Part shown: piece after piece, positions 16,699 to 26,479 of the stretch | Layout: every line of letters begins with the position of its first letter | Numbering within the stretch: the stretch's first letter is position 1 | NCBI RefSeq assembly: GCF_022163125.1 | Contig: NZ_CP091881.1 | Span: 1,240,001-1,304,000 of the forward strand | Source of the DNA: Paenibacillus sp. HWE-109 | GTDB taxonomy: Bacteria > Bacillota > Bacilli > Paenibacillales > NBRC-103111 | Length of the DNA: 64,000 bases | Direction of reading: 5' to 3' | Made by a program: the position numbers and the translations under genes | The notes under the pieces: model-generated | Seen by the model: only the letters and a program-made list of their open reading frames with translations | What the model was told of the DNA's origin: nothing | Database searches by the model: none

Positions 16699-19600
16699 GT
16701 GGGAGCTAAACGAATATGTCAAGGGTTATACAGGACTACCGTACACTTTGTATTAGTATCCATACTGGTGTGGTTTGTTCTTCCTTTTCACCAAAGCGTG
16801 CAAGCAGAAGGCAGCAATATGTTGTTGAATGGGAGCTTTGAAACGCAATTGGCAAACGGCAATCCAACGGACTGGACAATCAAGGAGTATACCGCAGGAC
16901 CTGTCGTTACGGTGGATGGCGCTGTGTATCACGAGGGAACACATGCGGTCAAGATGGATGCAACGGCTGGCGGGAGAAAGAGCGTTGCTCAGAATGTCCC
17001 ATCAGTTGTAGCGGGTCAATCTTATAAAGTTTCTGCTTGGATTCGAACCGAAAATGTCGCCTCCCTAGAAGGAGCGCGTATTCGGATAGGGTTTTATGAC
17101 CAGGCAAGCGCGCTTATCGGATCTTTGGTGTATACATCAGGACTGAAAGGCAGCAACAGTTGGAGTTTGGTTAGTAAAACACTGCAAGCGCCAATAGGAT
17201 CCGTAAAGCTGGCGATTGAACTTATGCCGGATACAGGCACAGGCATAACCTGGTACGACGATGTTCAAGTAGTTCCATTCTATCCCGTGCAGGGAGTAGC
17301 GTTGGATTTGCCTTCAGCACAACTGACGATTGGGCAAAGCGCAGCGCTGCATGCTTCACTTACACCTTCGAATGCGACAAATCAACAGATTACGTGGGCA
17401 TCTTCGAATTCGAATGTCGCCACGGTGAACAGCGGGGGGACAGTGACAGCTATCGGTTATGGAACAGCGATGATCACAGCAACAACTAGTGAGGGGGGAT
17501 TTAGCGCCAAATGTTATGTATCTGTAGGGGATTCGGGAGTGAGTGTGGATCATATTGCTGTTAATTCCGATAAAGTCACCGCTGCCGTTACAGATACCAT
17601 TGAACTGTCTGCCGTGGTATTTCCGCAAAATGCTTATGATCAAAGAGTCGTGTGGACATCTTCGAATCCGGCCGTTGCGACGGTTGTAGACGGCCGCATT
17701 CATGTGGTGGGGCAAGGGACGGCAACGATAACGGTTACGTCTATAGATGGCAATAAAACAGCATCAACGATGATTGAGGCAAACAGCCTTTTGCGGAATG
17801 GGAACTTCGAGATGGTTTCTTCAGGCAGTTTACTACCCGATGGTTGGACGGTTACGAATTATGAGGCAGGGCCTGCAGCAAGCCTGGATAACGCTATGGC
17901 CAAGGATGGGGGGAAATCAATCAAGATTGACGCTTCTAATAGCGGAAGAATCAGCCTATCTAAAGAAATTACATCGATTATCGCCGGGAATTACTATAAA
18001 TTTGCAGGTTGGATCAAGACCGCAAATGTTCAGTCCGTTGAAGGGGCACGGGTAAGGATTGGATTCTATGACAGTGCGAATGCGGTAATAACTCCAATGG
18101 TGTTTGTAGGTGGATTTAAAGGAAGCCGTGACTGGCAGCATGTTGAGAGTATTATCCAAGCACCGCCAGGCGCTGTGAAAATGAGGATCGAAAATATGCC
18201 GGATCAGGGCACGGGGATAACCTGGTACGACAATGAAAGTGTCATCCCTTGGACTTATGTCCAGCAGCTTAGCCTCACTCCGGATAAGTTGGTCTTGCAA
18301 GTTGCCGAAAGCAGCGTGCTGCAAGCGTCGATCGCGCCAGTGAATGCAACGAATCAGAATCTGACATGGACAACATCGGATGCGAGTGTCGCTAGTGTGA
18401 GTAATGGGGTAGTTGCGGCGATTAGTCAAGGCATTGCAGCTGTAACCGCAACTACACAAGACAGGGGATTCCGAGCGGTAAGTCTTGTGCAGGTCGGGGG
18501 CAATACGGACATCACGGTACCCGATTATACAGCGACCACAACCTTTGGCGCTTCGGTCAATGGGCAGGTAGTTGCCGCCGATTCGAATAGCCACGCACTA
18601 ACGTATACGAAGCTTGCTGAGTCTGAACACGGGACGGTCCATGTCAAAAGCGATGGCACCTGGACATATAAAGCCAACCCGGGAAGCTACACTTCGGATC
18701 ACTTTTATATCGGGGTAACGGATCACAACGGCAGCTCCACGTATGCGACAGTCAACATCAGCATACAGCCCTTGGCGACCGTAATGGAGCCTTATACGAA
18801 CGTGCATCCGAGCCTTTTCCTTGACCAAGCGAAAGTGAACCAGCTGAAAACGGCTATCCTTCCAGGCGGAACGCATGAGCACATATGGAATGAAATTAAA
18901 GCCAAAGCGGATGCCTTTGTGCTAACTCCGCCTACGACGTATTATGTGGATAAGTATACGGGTGAGGCATGGCAAAGAGATACGGCAGACCGAACGATCT
19001 ATTTAGCATTAGCCTATCTCATTGACGGAGATGTCAAATATTATAACGCTGCGAAAGCCTACGCGCTTGCATCCGTCAGCTACCCTACGTGGGGAAGAGC
19101 TGAACTCAAAAATATCGATCTTGCTGCGGGGCATCAATTGTTAAGTCTTTCCATCGTCTATGACTGGTTGTATAACGATCTCGATACGGTTACGCGAGAG
19201 ACGATCAAGCAGAAGTTGGAGACGCGTGGCAGCGAAATGTATCTAAAGGCAACCGGACAGCCTTTTGAGGGAAGTATGGACTATAAGAAAGTGTATTGGA
19301 CGGAAGGCTATTTACAGAACCACTTGTGGGTGAGTTTAAGCGGACTGACTGCCGCAGGGGTGGCCTTGCACAATACGGGCAGCAGTACGCTGCCATGGCT
19401 CGAATACTCTATAGGAAAATTTGATCAGGTGCTGCAGGCTTTGGCCGATGACGGAGCGAGTCAAGAGGGGTACCCCTATTGGCAGTACGGTCTTGAGTAC
19501 TTATTGAAATATGGCGAGATTGCCCAGAAGTTTTTTGACGTAGATATCTACACGGACAATAAGTGGCTTGAACAGGCTTCAACGTATGCTGCTTATATGT

Positions 19601-21408
19601 CCCTGCCCAAAAACAGCTGGAAACCGAATGTCAATCATCTTAATTTTGGCGATGATGCGAATGTAAATTGGTATGGTCCTGATATGTCCTTAAGGCTGCT
19701 TGCCGGGAAATATTCGGATGGCATCGCGCAAGGGCTTGCGAATGAGATCGATACTGCGAACATTGAATCCATGAATGTCAAATATGCCAATCTGCTGTGG
19801 TATGACCCAACGGTGCCAGAGGCTTCGGTAAGCAGCCTGCCAACCCTGCATATTTTTGATAATCTGGGGATTGTTTCGGCTAGGTCGGACTGGTCTGGAG
19901 ACGGATCCGTCGTCGCTTTCAAAAGTGGTCCCGCTATTGGACATAAAGCGCTCCATATGAACGAATCCCCTTTGGACGACTGGGGAGTGGCTCATGCGCA
20001 TCCGGATGCCAATCATTTCATGATCTTCGGCGATGGGGAGTGGCTAATCAGGGATGATGGCTATGCGAACAAGAAAACATCGAATCATAACACACTGCTG
20101 ATCAATGGTACTGGACAGTTAGGCGAAGGTGCACAGTTCCTGAGCAACATTCCTTTGCAAAGTGTGAAGTCAGAGCCTGCCATCGTAAAAACAGTATCCA
20201 CTTCCGTTTATGATTATATGCTCGGAGATGCTACTCAGGCTTATGACAGCGATCTTGGTCTTCAAAAGTATAAACGTCATTTGATTTATATGAAGCCCGA
20301 CATCCTGGTGGTTGTTGACGATATTGAAGTCGATCAACCGAAACAGTTGGAGCTTAGGTTCTTCCCGGAAAGCCAGAATATTCAGTCCCTAGGGGATGGC
20401 AGCTATCTGACAACGGGCTTGACGGCCAATTTGAGATATAAAGAGCTGACAGGAAGCAATGTGACTTCGAGTGCGGCACCTGTACCTTATGTTACAGACG
20501 AATCTAGTATGGACAGACAGGCGTTTCGTTTACTGAATACGACGCAATCGCACTGGACCAATGCCGCCGCATTTTCCTGGTCCGATTCGCAAAGTATTCC
20601 TAAGAATGTCACATTGACGCAGCAAGGGAATATATGGACCTTCGCGTCAGAAGAAGCCGCGGTGTCTCTGAATCTGTCGACGGATACGGTTCAAGAGGTT
20701 CAAAGCTCTGGAGGGGGCCAAACCGGCAACGATGCTACACTGATTGCGATTGTTCTCAACGGAAAGTTCATACAAGGTTTTAATTCCGGCACCTTTACTT
20801 ATACCGTGCCGAAATCATCGAAAAAGCCGCAAGCTACGGTTTCGGCAATCAAGTATGACAAGAATGCAACGGTTCATACGGATTGGAACGGTGATGCAAC
20901 GGGAACCGCAACGATCCAAGTGACTTCTGCCAATGGGACTGTCACCAACACCTACACACTTACGGTTGTGGATTCTTCCTTACTCACGGTAACCGGAGCA
21001 GAAAGCAATGTTGTCAGCGCAGGTTTTATTCCGGACAATGGCATCGATGACAACATGACAACGATTTGGTCGGCCAAAGCGGACTCCTCGCTGGTGACGC
21101 CAGACAATCCGCAGGGTGATCCGTGGATTCAATTCCATTTTGATGATGTCAAAAGCGTGAATCAAGTGGATATTGCCTGGTATCTGGGTCATCAACGACA
21201 GGCGAGCTTTGATATTGAGGTTTCGCAAAATGGTACCGTGTGGACGAATGTATACTCGGGCACAAGCAGCGGAACAACAGCCGAATATGAAAGTTATACA
21301 TTCCCAAGTATAACTGCCAAGTACATCCGAATCATTGGTCATGGTACGAATCAAGGCGTCTACACAAGCATCAAAGATGTTAATGTGTATGAGGGAGCGA
21401 TGAATTAA
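16699..21408 (+). CDS. Large secreted heparinase II/III-like polysaccharide lyase with binding and Ig-like modules
   Basis: A 1569-residue exported protein. Order of parts: signal peptide (about 1-37); CBM4/9-like module (39-194); two bacterial Ig-like group 2 domains (197-278 and 283-360); a second CBM4/9-like module (364-517); a third Ig-like domain (520-600); a cadherin/VCBS-like domain (605-692); an alpha/alpha-toroid lyase domain (700-1050); the heparinase II/III beta-sandwich (1054-1334) with AHAHPDANHF and RDDGYA; a beta-sandwich linker (1345-1424); and a discoidin (F5/8 C)-like end (1431-1567). Such lyases cleave uronic-acid polymers by beta-elimination; the exact substrate cannot be read. 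The GTG at 16699 has AGGAGAG eight bases upstream and is preferred to the TTG at 16669. A strong terminator follows. Confidence 0.88.
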   Translation: MGAKRICQGLYRTTVHFVLVSILVWFVLPFHQSVQAEGSNMLLNGSFETQLANGNPTDWTIKEYTAGPVVTVDGAVYHEGTHAVKMDATAGGRKSVAQNVPSVVAGQSYKVSAWIRTENVASLEGARIRIGFYDQASALIGSLVYTSGLKGSNSWSLVSKTLQAPIGSVKLAIELMPDTGTGITWYDDVQVVPFYPVQGVALDLPSAQLTIGQSAALHASLTPSNATNQQITWASSNSNVATVNSGGTVTAIGYGTAMITATTSEGGFSAKCYVSVGDSGVSVDHIAVNSDKVTAAVTDTIELSAVVFPQNAYDQRVVWTSSNPAVATVVDGRIHVVGQGTATITVTSIDGNKTASTMIEANSLLRNGNFEMVSSGSLLPDGWTVTNYEAGPAASLDNAMAKDGGKSIKIDASNSGRISLSKEITSIIAGNYYKFAGWIKTANVQSVEGARVRIGFYDSANAVITPMVFVGGFKGSRDWQHVESIIQAPPGAVKMRIENMPDQGTGITWYDNESVIPWTYVQQLSLTPDKLVLQVAESSVLQASIAPVNATNQNLTWTTSDASVASVSNGVVAAISQGIAAVTATTQDRGFRAVSLVQVGGNTDITVPDYTATTTFGASVNGQVVAADSNSHALTYTKLAESEHGTVHVKSDGTWTYKANPGSYTSDHFYIGVTDHNGSSTYATVNISIQPLATVMEPYTNVHPSLFLDQAKVNQLKTAILPGGTHEHIWNEIKAKADAFVLTPPTTYYVDKYTGEAWQRDTADRTIYLALAYLIDGDVKYYNAAKAYALASVSYPTWGRAELKNIDLAAGHQLLSLSIVYDWLYNDLDTVTRETIKQKLETRGSEMYLKATGQPFEGSMDYKKVYWTEGYLQNHLWVSLSGLTAAGVALHNTGSSTLPWLEYSIGKFDQVLQALADDGASQEGYPYWQYGLEYLLKYGEIAQKFFDVDIYTDNKWLEQASTYAAYMSLPKNSWKPNVNHLNFGDDANVNWYGPDMSLRLLAGKYSDGIAQGLANEIDTANIESMNVKYANLLWYDPTVPEASVSSLPTLHIFDNLGIVSARSDWSGDGSVVAFKSGPAIGHKALHMNESPLDDWGVAHAHPDANHFMIFGDGEWLIRDDGYANKKTSNHNTLLINGTGQLGEGAQFLSNIPLQSVKSEPAIVKTVSTSVYDYMLGDATQAYDSDLGLQKYKRHLIYMKPDILVVVDDIEVDQPKQLELRFFPESQNIQSLGDGSYLTTGLTANLRYKELTGSNVTSSAAPVPYVTDESSMDRQAFRLLNTTQSHWTNAAAFSWSDSQSIPKNVTLTQQGNIWTFASEEAAVSLNLSTDTVQEVQSSGGGQTGNDATLIAIVLNGKFIQGFNSGTFTYTVPKSSKKPQATVSAIKYDKNATVHTDWNGDATGTATIQVTSANGTVTNTYTLTVVDSSLLTVTGAESNVVSAGFIPDNGIDDNMTTIWSAKADSSLVTPDNPQGDPWIQFHFDDVKSVNQVDIAWYLGHQRQASFDIEVSQNGTVWTNVYSGTSSGTTAEYESYTFPSITAKYIRIIGHGTNQGVYTSIKDVNVYEGAMN

Positions 21409-21426
21409 TTAGATAGCTTCATTTTC

Positions 21427-21472
21427 AAAAAAGTCACCGTTTTCGAGATGTTTGCGAGAACGTGGCTTTTTT
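21427..21472 (+). terminator. Rho-independent terminator of the lyase gene
   Basis: An A run, GTCAC and CGTTTTCG pair with CGAGAACG, TGGC and a T6 run. It starts 18 bases after the lyase stop codon. Confidence 0.85.
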
Positions 21473-21561
21473 GTTACCCCTTAATCGGAAGAACGGCTAA
21501 CTTTGTGTATAACAGCACATTTCCTAGCATGCTTCACTTGTTCTACACTCATAGATAAACA

Positions 21562-21570
21562 TGATATAAT
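21562..21570 (+). promoter_or_regulatory. Extended -10 promoter of the membrane AraC regulator
   Basis: TGATATAAT is an extended -10 element (TGn plus TATAAT). The -35 position holds only a weak TTCTAC. Transcription would begin near 21577, giving a short leader before the AGAGGGGG ribosome binding site. Confidence 0.4.
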
Positions 21571-21597
21571 TTTGGCAACTAGAGGGGGGCGCTCGGA

Positions 21598-23862
21598 TTG
21601 GCCAATATACGACCTTTTCCAAAGAAGGCGGGTTCGCTGTTCTTCAAGCTGCTGATCAGCTTTATTGTGATTATTCTATTACCGGTTTCTTTTAACTTTG
21701 TTTCGTATGCGTTCTTCCGTACCAATCTGGAGGAAAAATTAATTGAGAACAATAGCGTCTTAACGGACACCGCCGTCAAACATTACGAAGACCAAATTAG
21801 AACGATTAAGAATTTCACGTTTACCCAGTATTTAAAAGTCAATGCCAGCATTGTGAATTGGAATAAAGGGCGTGGCATTGATTATGTGGCGGTCACCCAA
21901 CTTCGTAATGAGCTTCAGGCGTATTTAACGAATCCGTCGCTTTACTTATCCAACATGATTGTTGTGCTGAATCGTCTTGACCTAGCCTTGGATAAAGATG
22001 GATCCGCTTCTTTGCATGATATGTTCGACAAGTTTTATTCCAATGACACGTATACCTACGACTTTTGGCAAAAAGAAATGAGCGGCGACAATGGCTTTAA
22101 GCTGTATGCGTCCTCGAATTTTTCGCTCAAAACGTTGGATATTCCCCAAAAAAGTGGCAGCTTGATGCCCCTTTTATTCAACAGCGACAACAAAAGTATT
22201 GCCATCATCGCCTTGATGGACAATGAGAAAATGGCGGAGGAATTTTACAAATCCACTTCACCAGGCAGTAAGCTGTTTATATTAAATGAGAAGAAAAACA
22301 TCCTTTATGCTTCTGATCGTGAAAGTACCCTAACCTTTCCTGCCATGAACGAGATGAAAGGTCATATGAAAGTAGGAACCTTTTACTTCTTCTATCAAAA
22401 AGGGACTTTAAGCGGGTTTACCTATGTCAATGTTATTCCTACATCTTCAATCGACTCTCAAATTTCAAGATTGAATCTTATTCTAGCTTCCATACTCGTC
22501 GTGTCACTATTGTTAAGCATTGCCGCTTCCATCTTTTTTAGTGTACGTCTGAATAACCCAATCCGTAAAATTGTAGAATCGATTCGACAACTCAATTTCT
22601 CTCTTCCTCCGCAAAGTCAAATTAAAGAATTCAATGTTATCAGTGAAAAAATTAATGAGTTGTTCCGGACAAATCTTGTCATTCACCAGGATCTGGATCG
22701 TCAGAATTCACTCCTCAAGTACTACGCGTATACCAATAAATTCAAAAACATTCGCGGCTATGTGAAGGAAGCCAATATTCCTCCGAATATGGACAAACCC
22801 TTTATTTTGATTGGTTTTCAACTTTTGTTTACATCAAGGCTGAAAACAGATATGGGTATTGCCCAGGATAAAGCCGCTAATTTATTTAAGGAGTTTGTCA
22901 ATGCAGATTTGACGGAGGCGTTCGCGGAATCCGTTACCTTCCAAATTGAGAATGATATCATCTTGTCCCTAATTTTTATGGAGGAGGATCAACGTTCCCG
23001 CATCGAGGTATTTTTACAACGCTGGAAACAAGTATTCGATTTGGACCGGGAATACTGTCTCATGTCGATCTCCGTCAGCGACAGGTACGAGGACTCTTCC
23101 AAATTTTCCGACGCGTATAATCAAATATTGCTCTTATTGAACGGACGGCGCACGGGAGATGACACTCAGATTATTACGGAGCCCGGGCCGACCAATCCTG
23201 TTTATTTGGATCAGGAAGAGGAGCGGGTATTTTATGCCAACTTGGAAAAGGGGAACGCATCCGAATTGATTCAAATTGTAAAACGCCGCCTCCATTATCT
23301 CGATCGGAAGAGTGCTACACTGCGTCAGTTGCATGAATATGCAACAGAAGTCATCCGCAAAGTCAACAAAGCTTCTGGCAGAGAGTCCGGTATTTCGGCT
23401 TTTGGTGAACTTAACGTACCTGGACCCCTTCCTTACGAGAACGTGCGTGAATGTTTTACATTAGAGCAATTGGAACAGTATTTCGAATGGTTTCTTCAGG
23501 TCGAATCAGCAGTTATTCGCAGGAAGTTTGAGGAAGTAGATCCCATCATTGACTTTGCAACGGACTATATCAACGCTCATCTTGGTGATGATATTACCCT
23601 GGAATTGGTAGCCGACAAGCTCGGTATTACAGGGACGTATTTATCGACTTATTTCAAGAATAAGAAAGGCATTAACTTTAGTGATTACATCAACAACGTT
23701 CGCATGAGAAAAGCGCAAGAGTTACTAGCCACGACCGATTTGAAAGTGTTGGATATTGCTTCTATGGTCGGTTATTACAGTGTCAATGCCTTTATTCGTA
23801 AATTCAAAAAATATACCGGGGTTCCGCCGGGGGAGTATCGGAAAGTGAATGTTGATTTGTGA
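21598..23862 (+). CDS. Membrane-anchored AraC-family transcriptional regulator with extracellular sensor
   Basis: A 754-residue one-protein sensor and regulator. Transmembrane helices at about 13-38 and 291-317 flank an extracellular Cache-like domain. A HAMP-like segment and a long cytoplasmic linker follow, and the last 100 residues are an AraC double helix-turn-helix (ITGTYLSTYFKNKKG, then LKVLDIASMVGYYSVNAF). This resembles YesS-type regulators, which sense outside ligands and bind DNA without a phosphorelay. The TTG start is chosen because AGAGGGGGG ends eight bases before it. It stands directly downstream of the lyase gene behind its own promoter and probably regulates that module (inference). 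Confidence 0.9.
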   Translation: MANIRPFPKKAGSLFFKLLISFIVIILLPVSFNFVSYAFFRTNLEEKLIENNSVLTDTAVKHYEDQIRTIKNFTFTQYLKVNASIVNWNKGRGIDYVAVTQLRNELQAYLTNPSLYLSNMIVVLNRLDLALDKDGSASLHDMFDKFYSNDTYTYDFWQKEMSGDNGFKLYASSNFSLKTLDIPQKSGSLMPLLFNSDNKSIAIIALMDNEKMAEEFYKSTSPGSKLFILNEKKNILYASDRESTLTFPAMNEMKGHMKVGTFYFFYQKGTLSGFTYVNVIPTSSIDSQISRLNLILASILVVSLLLSIAASIFFSVRLNNPIRKIVESIRQLNFSLPPQSQIKEFNVISEKINELFRTNLVIHQDLDRQNSLLKYYAYTNKFKNIRGYVKEANIPPNMDKPFILIGFQLLFTSRLKTDMGIAQDKAANLFKEFVNADLTEAFAESVTFQIENDIILSLIFMEEDQRSRIEVFLQRWKQVFDLDREYCLMSISVSDRYEDSSKFSDAYNQILLLLNGRRTGDDTQIITEPGPTNPVYLDQEEERVFYANLEKGNASELIQIVKRRLHYLDRKSATLRQLHEYATEVIRKVNKASGRESGISAFGELNVPGPLPYENVRECFTLEQLEQYFEWFLQVESAVIRRKFEEVDPIIDFATDYINAHLGDDITLELVADKLGITGTYLSTYFKNKKGINFSDYINNVRMRKAQELLATTDLKVLDIASMVGYYSVNAFIRKFKKYTGVPPGEYRKVNVDL

Positions 23863-24253
23863 AAAAAAACCGATTGCTGAAGGAAAAGCATCAGTAGGAG
23901 AGATTATTTCGCATCTTAAAAATTGGGATACTTATATCCTCTCTACGATTATCCCTGCGATTAAAAATGGAAAAGGAATGGTATTTCCAGATTTCAATTC
24001 ATTTAACAAAATAGCGTATGAATATGCCAGATCGGGAATTTCTAAAGATTGTCTGCTCGATGAATTTAAGCAAACTCGTACTTTGCTGGTTGAAACACTG
24101 TTAAACGAGTCTGACGTTGTTGCTAGACATGTTACCGCGAACGGATTAGAAACTTGCCCGCACACCGGCATACCCTATTCTCTGCTTTATATCATTCATG
24201 AATTTATCGATCACGACAATCATCATAAAAATCAAATTTTAACGGTATTATAA
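23849..24253 (+). CDS. DinB-like protein, apparently lacking its N-terminus
   Basis: A 134-residue reading frame that overlaps the end of the AraC regulator by 14 bases. Visible DinB-superfamily features are SVGEIISHLKNWD near the start and the C-terminal HEFIDHDNHHKNQIL helix with metal-ligand-type histidines. Normal DinB-like proteins have about 20-40 residues before the SVGEI helix, carrying the first helix and a WxP segment; here only about 15 are present. The most likely reading is a gene whose 5' end was lost by fusion to the regulator gene. A weak GGAAAGTGA precedes the ATG, so a short product is still possible. Function of the family member is unknown. Confidence 0.55.
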   Translation: MLICEKKPIAEGKASVGEIISHLKNWDTYILSTIIPAIKNGKGMVFPDFNSFNKIAYEYARSGISKDCLLDEFKQTRTLLVETLLNESDVVARHVTANGLETCPHTGIPYSLLYIIHEFIDHDNHHKNQILTVL

Positions 24254-24459
24254 CTTTCCGCTAGAAGGAAAACGAATGTCTAATTTCATAAAGTCTCCAG
24301 GCTTGGGTTGTAGGCCAAACCAGCACGATGAAGTGGTTCGATAAGATGCGATGAGACGAGAACAAGGTAGTTGTGAATGTACTTATTTGTTCGGATTGCT
24401 GTTGGTTTGGAGGTATAAACAAGCTAGTTGGCAGAATGAGATCCGCTAGCTTTAGCTAC
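24254..24459 (+). other. Non-coding stretch between DinB-like fragment and repeat copy 2
   Basis: No gene, terminator or promoter was recognised here. The sequence leads into repeat copy 2, and about 230 more non-coding bases follow the repeat up to the SLH-like gene. Another isolated repeat-like half unit, AAAGGGAACTAGGTAGG, lies near 24733. Confidence 0.4.
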
Positions 24460-24706
24460 CGCGCGGAGATAAGGGAACGTCAAGCTGCGATACAAGCAAA
24501 AGGTGTCAGGATAGCGAGTCTGAGGGAACTACAGTACGCTATAATTCTGAAAACCGTCATATTCCACGCCAGAGGGAACTACGATCCGCTATGTCACCAT
24601 TTTCCGGTTGGAATCGGCAGGTTTCGCTTAAATAGCGGATTTCAGTTCCCTTTCATGCTATGTTTACCCCATTTTCCGCCAGTTAGCGGATCATAGTTCC
24701 TTTTCA
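24460..24706 (+). repeat. Interspersed nested-palindromic repeat, copy 2 (diverged, longer)
   Basis: It begins with CGCGCGGA as in copies 1 and 3 and carries direct units such as GAGGGAACTACAGTACGCTAT (near 24521) and AGAGGGAACTACGATCCGCT, then inverted units such as AGCGGATTTCAGTTCCC and AGCGGATCATAGTTCC. The unit drifts from GTACGCTA to GATCCGCTA toward the right end. A 107-codon reading frame crossing the element is judged non-coding. Confidence 0.7.
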
Positions 24707-24940
24707 CACGAGGCTCTCTGTCATGGCAAAGCCCAAAGGGAACTAGGTAGGATTCGCAAGATTGCTGAAAACCGCTATGTAGACGCTCGCTGTTTCAATT
24801 CCGAGAGTTTGTCTAGTACCTCATATATGGAGTCTGCCTGCTGGAAAATTCCAATCGGTTTTTTGAAGTTAAAGGAACTTTTTGGAAAATTCATCGTCTA
24901 ATCAAATCGACAGGAGAATAATTTTGAAGAGGTGAAGGCG

Positions 24941-26308
24941 ATGAAAAAGAAGCTGCTTGTATCGATGCTGGCTGTTATATTGTCATGTGGAAGTGTGGCT
25001 TACGGGGCTTCGGATGATACCCACTGGGTGACGAAGGAGCTTAAGGAATACAAGGAATTCATCTTACCCTACAGGGATAACGCTTCGACTTCGATACAAG
25101 GTTCAATTAGTCTGAAAGAGTGGAATTCATTTCAAATAAATGTGCTGGATGGGACTAAACTGAATAACCCCATTGTGCTCGATGATTGGGCGACGGCGCT
25201 GAAGATGGCGACGGCTTTGCCGGAGAAAGACAGTGAAGCCTGGATCAAGATGTATGTTCATGAGCTTGGACAAGGGACGGAGATTACCCGTGAACATGCG
25301 GTCGGAGGAATGGTAAAGCTCTTGATTGGCTCTTTCATTAAGGGGAGCTGGTCAGGGGAAGAATTAAAGCCGGCAAAAGCGCTGCAGGATTATCAAGATA
25401 TCAGCGACAATCTGAGAGGTTTGGTTGAGATTGCGTATATTCAAGGGGTATTGGACGCCACAGTGCAAGATAAATTTAGACCAAACGATAAGCTGACGAA
25501 TGCCGAAGCGATATCGATGATGTTTCGGGTCATGGGGAAATTGGCGTATAACATGCCGATTTTACCGGCAAACCATTGGCTCACTGAAGAACTGGAAGCA
25601 GCCTACCAAAGCGGTAAGCTTCCCAAGCCGATGCTTAAGGTGTTGCGACGGTCTTTTCAAGATCCTATGAACACGGATCGTAACATACCTGTTGGTTTAT
25701 GGCATGAAATGCTGCTTTCAGGACTGCCAGTGCCTGCCTATATCAGAGAGAAAGCATCTGTATATACGCTTGCCTACAATCAGGATGGGGGAATTCTTAG
25801 GGATAGAGCAGTAGTTGGTGTAACGAAGCTTGGAAAAAATCCAAGAAGCGCAACTCTGGAGGAAAAAATAAATGCTGAAAAAGCATTTACGGATTATCGC
25901 GATGCTTTTGATTCCGATAAAATCGCTGTCGCATACGGAGATGGTCTACTAGAGGGGCAAACTGGCCAAAGCTTCGGCGATCACAGTTATCTTACTTACG
26001 CTGAAGCGGCTGCTCTTGCAGTCCGGGCAAGCTTGAGAGAAGCTTTGAACGAAATACCATTGCTAATCGATGAAGAGGCAGCATTACAAATTGCCAAAAA
26101 GCTGGACCCTGACTCCAAAGCCGAATGGAAAGCAACCTTCAAGAAGAGTCTGGTGCTTCATGACAATAAGAACAGACAAATTTATGATGGGTGGGTTGTG
26201 GAAGAGGCCTACCCGGCGGGCAACAAGATGGTTGTGTATATGGATGCCAGAACGGGGAAGATCATGGTCGTCTCGGAGATCGAAGCGCCATTTGAGGGAA
26301 TTGATTAA
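24941..26308 (+). CDS. Secreted S-layer-homology-like protein with PepSY-like C-terminus
   Basis: A 455-residue exported protein with a signal peptide ending near VAYGAS. Two stretches resemble S-layer homology domains: one around residues 135-210 (YIQGVLDATVQDKFRPNDKL, then AISMMFRVM) and one around 320-365 (VAYGDGLLEGQTGQSF, then EAAALAVRA). SLH domains bind pyruvylated cell-wall polymer, so surface attachment is likely. The last 80 residues (EEAALQIAKKL, YMDARTGKIMVVSE) look like a PepSY-type domain. AGAGGTGA places the start at the ATG at 24941 rather than the GTG at 24932. Its enzymatic role, if any, is not recognisable. Confidence 0.8.
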   Translation: MKKKLLVSMLAVILSCGSVAYGASDDTHWVTKELKEYKEFILPYRDNASTSIQGSISLKEWNSFQINVLDGTKLNNPIVLDDWATALKMATALPEKDSEAWIKMYVHELGQGTEITREHAVGGMVKLLIGSFIKGSWSGEELKPAKALQDYQDISDNLRGLVEIAYIQGVLDATVQDKFRPNDKLTNAEAISMMFRVMGKLAYNMPILPANHWLTEELEAAYQSGKLPKPMLKVLRRSFQDPMNTDRNIPVGLWHEMLLSGLPVPAYIREKASVYTLAYNQDGGILRDRAVVGVTKLGKNPRSATLEEKINAEKAFTDYRDAFDSDKIAVAYGDGLLEGQTGQSFGDHSYLTYAEAAALAVRASLREALNEIPLLIDEEAALQIAKKLDPDSKAEWKATFKKSLVLHDNKNRQIYDGWVVEEAYPAGNKMVVYMDARTGKIMVVSEIEAPFEGID

Positions 26309-26405
26309 TACGGCTGAATCCCGAGCGAAATTGGAAATTCTTACTCAGTCGGATAATGAGATTATTAAAGAAAATGCCTTGTATCAATTACAAAGGAAGC
26401 TCTAA
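26301..26405 (+). pseudogene. Possible remnant of a lost gene downstream of the SLH-like gene
   Basis: A 34-codon frame overlapping the SLH-like stop reads like the helical C-terminus of a protein (TAESRAKLEILTQSDNEIIK, ending in LQRKL). It has no ribosome binding site of its own and no recognisable family. It may simply be a chance frame. Confidence 0.2.
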
Positions 26406-26479
26406 GGAATGAATGTATACGAGCAAAGAGATTAAACTTTGCCCGTATACAAATTTAGATACGACGAGGATGTAACTCA

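Noticed and set aside
17956..18594. 212-codon minus-strand frame opposite the polysaccharide lyase
   Set aside because: It lies wholly inside a well-supported modular gene on the other strand and has the low-complexity composition of a mirror frame.
24373..24696. 107-codon plus-strand reading frame between the DinB-like fragment and the SLH-like gene
   Set aside because: It runs through repeat copy 2, has no ribosome binding site and no family resemblance; equivalent frames are absent in the other copies.
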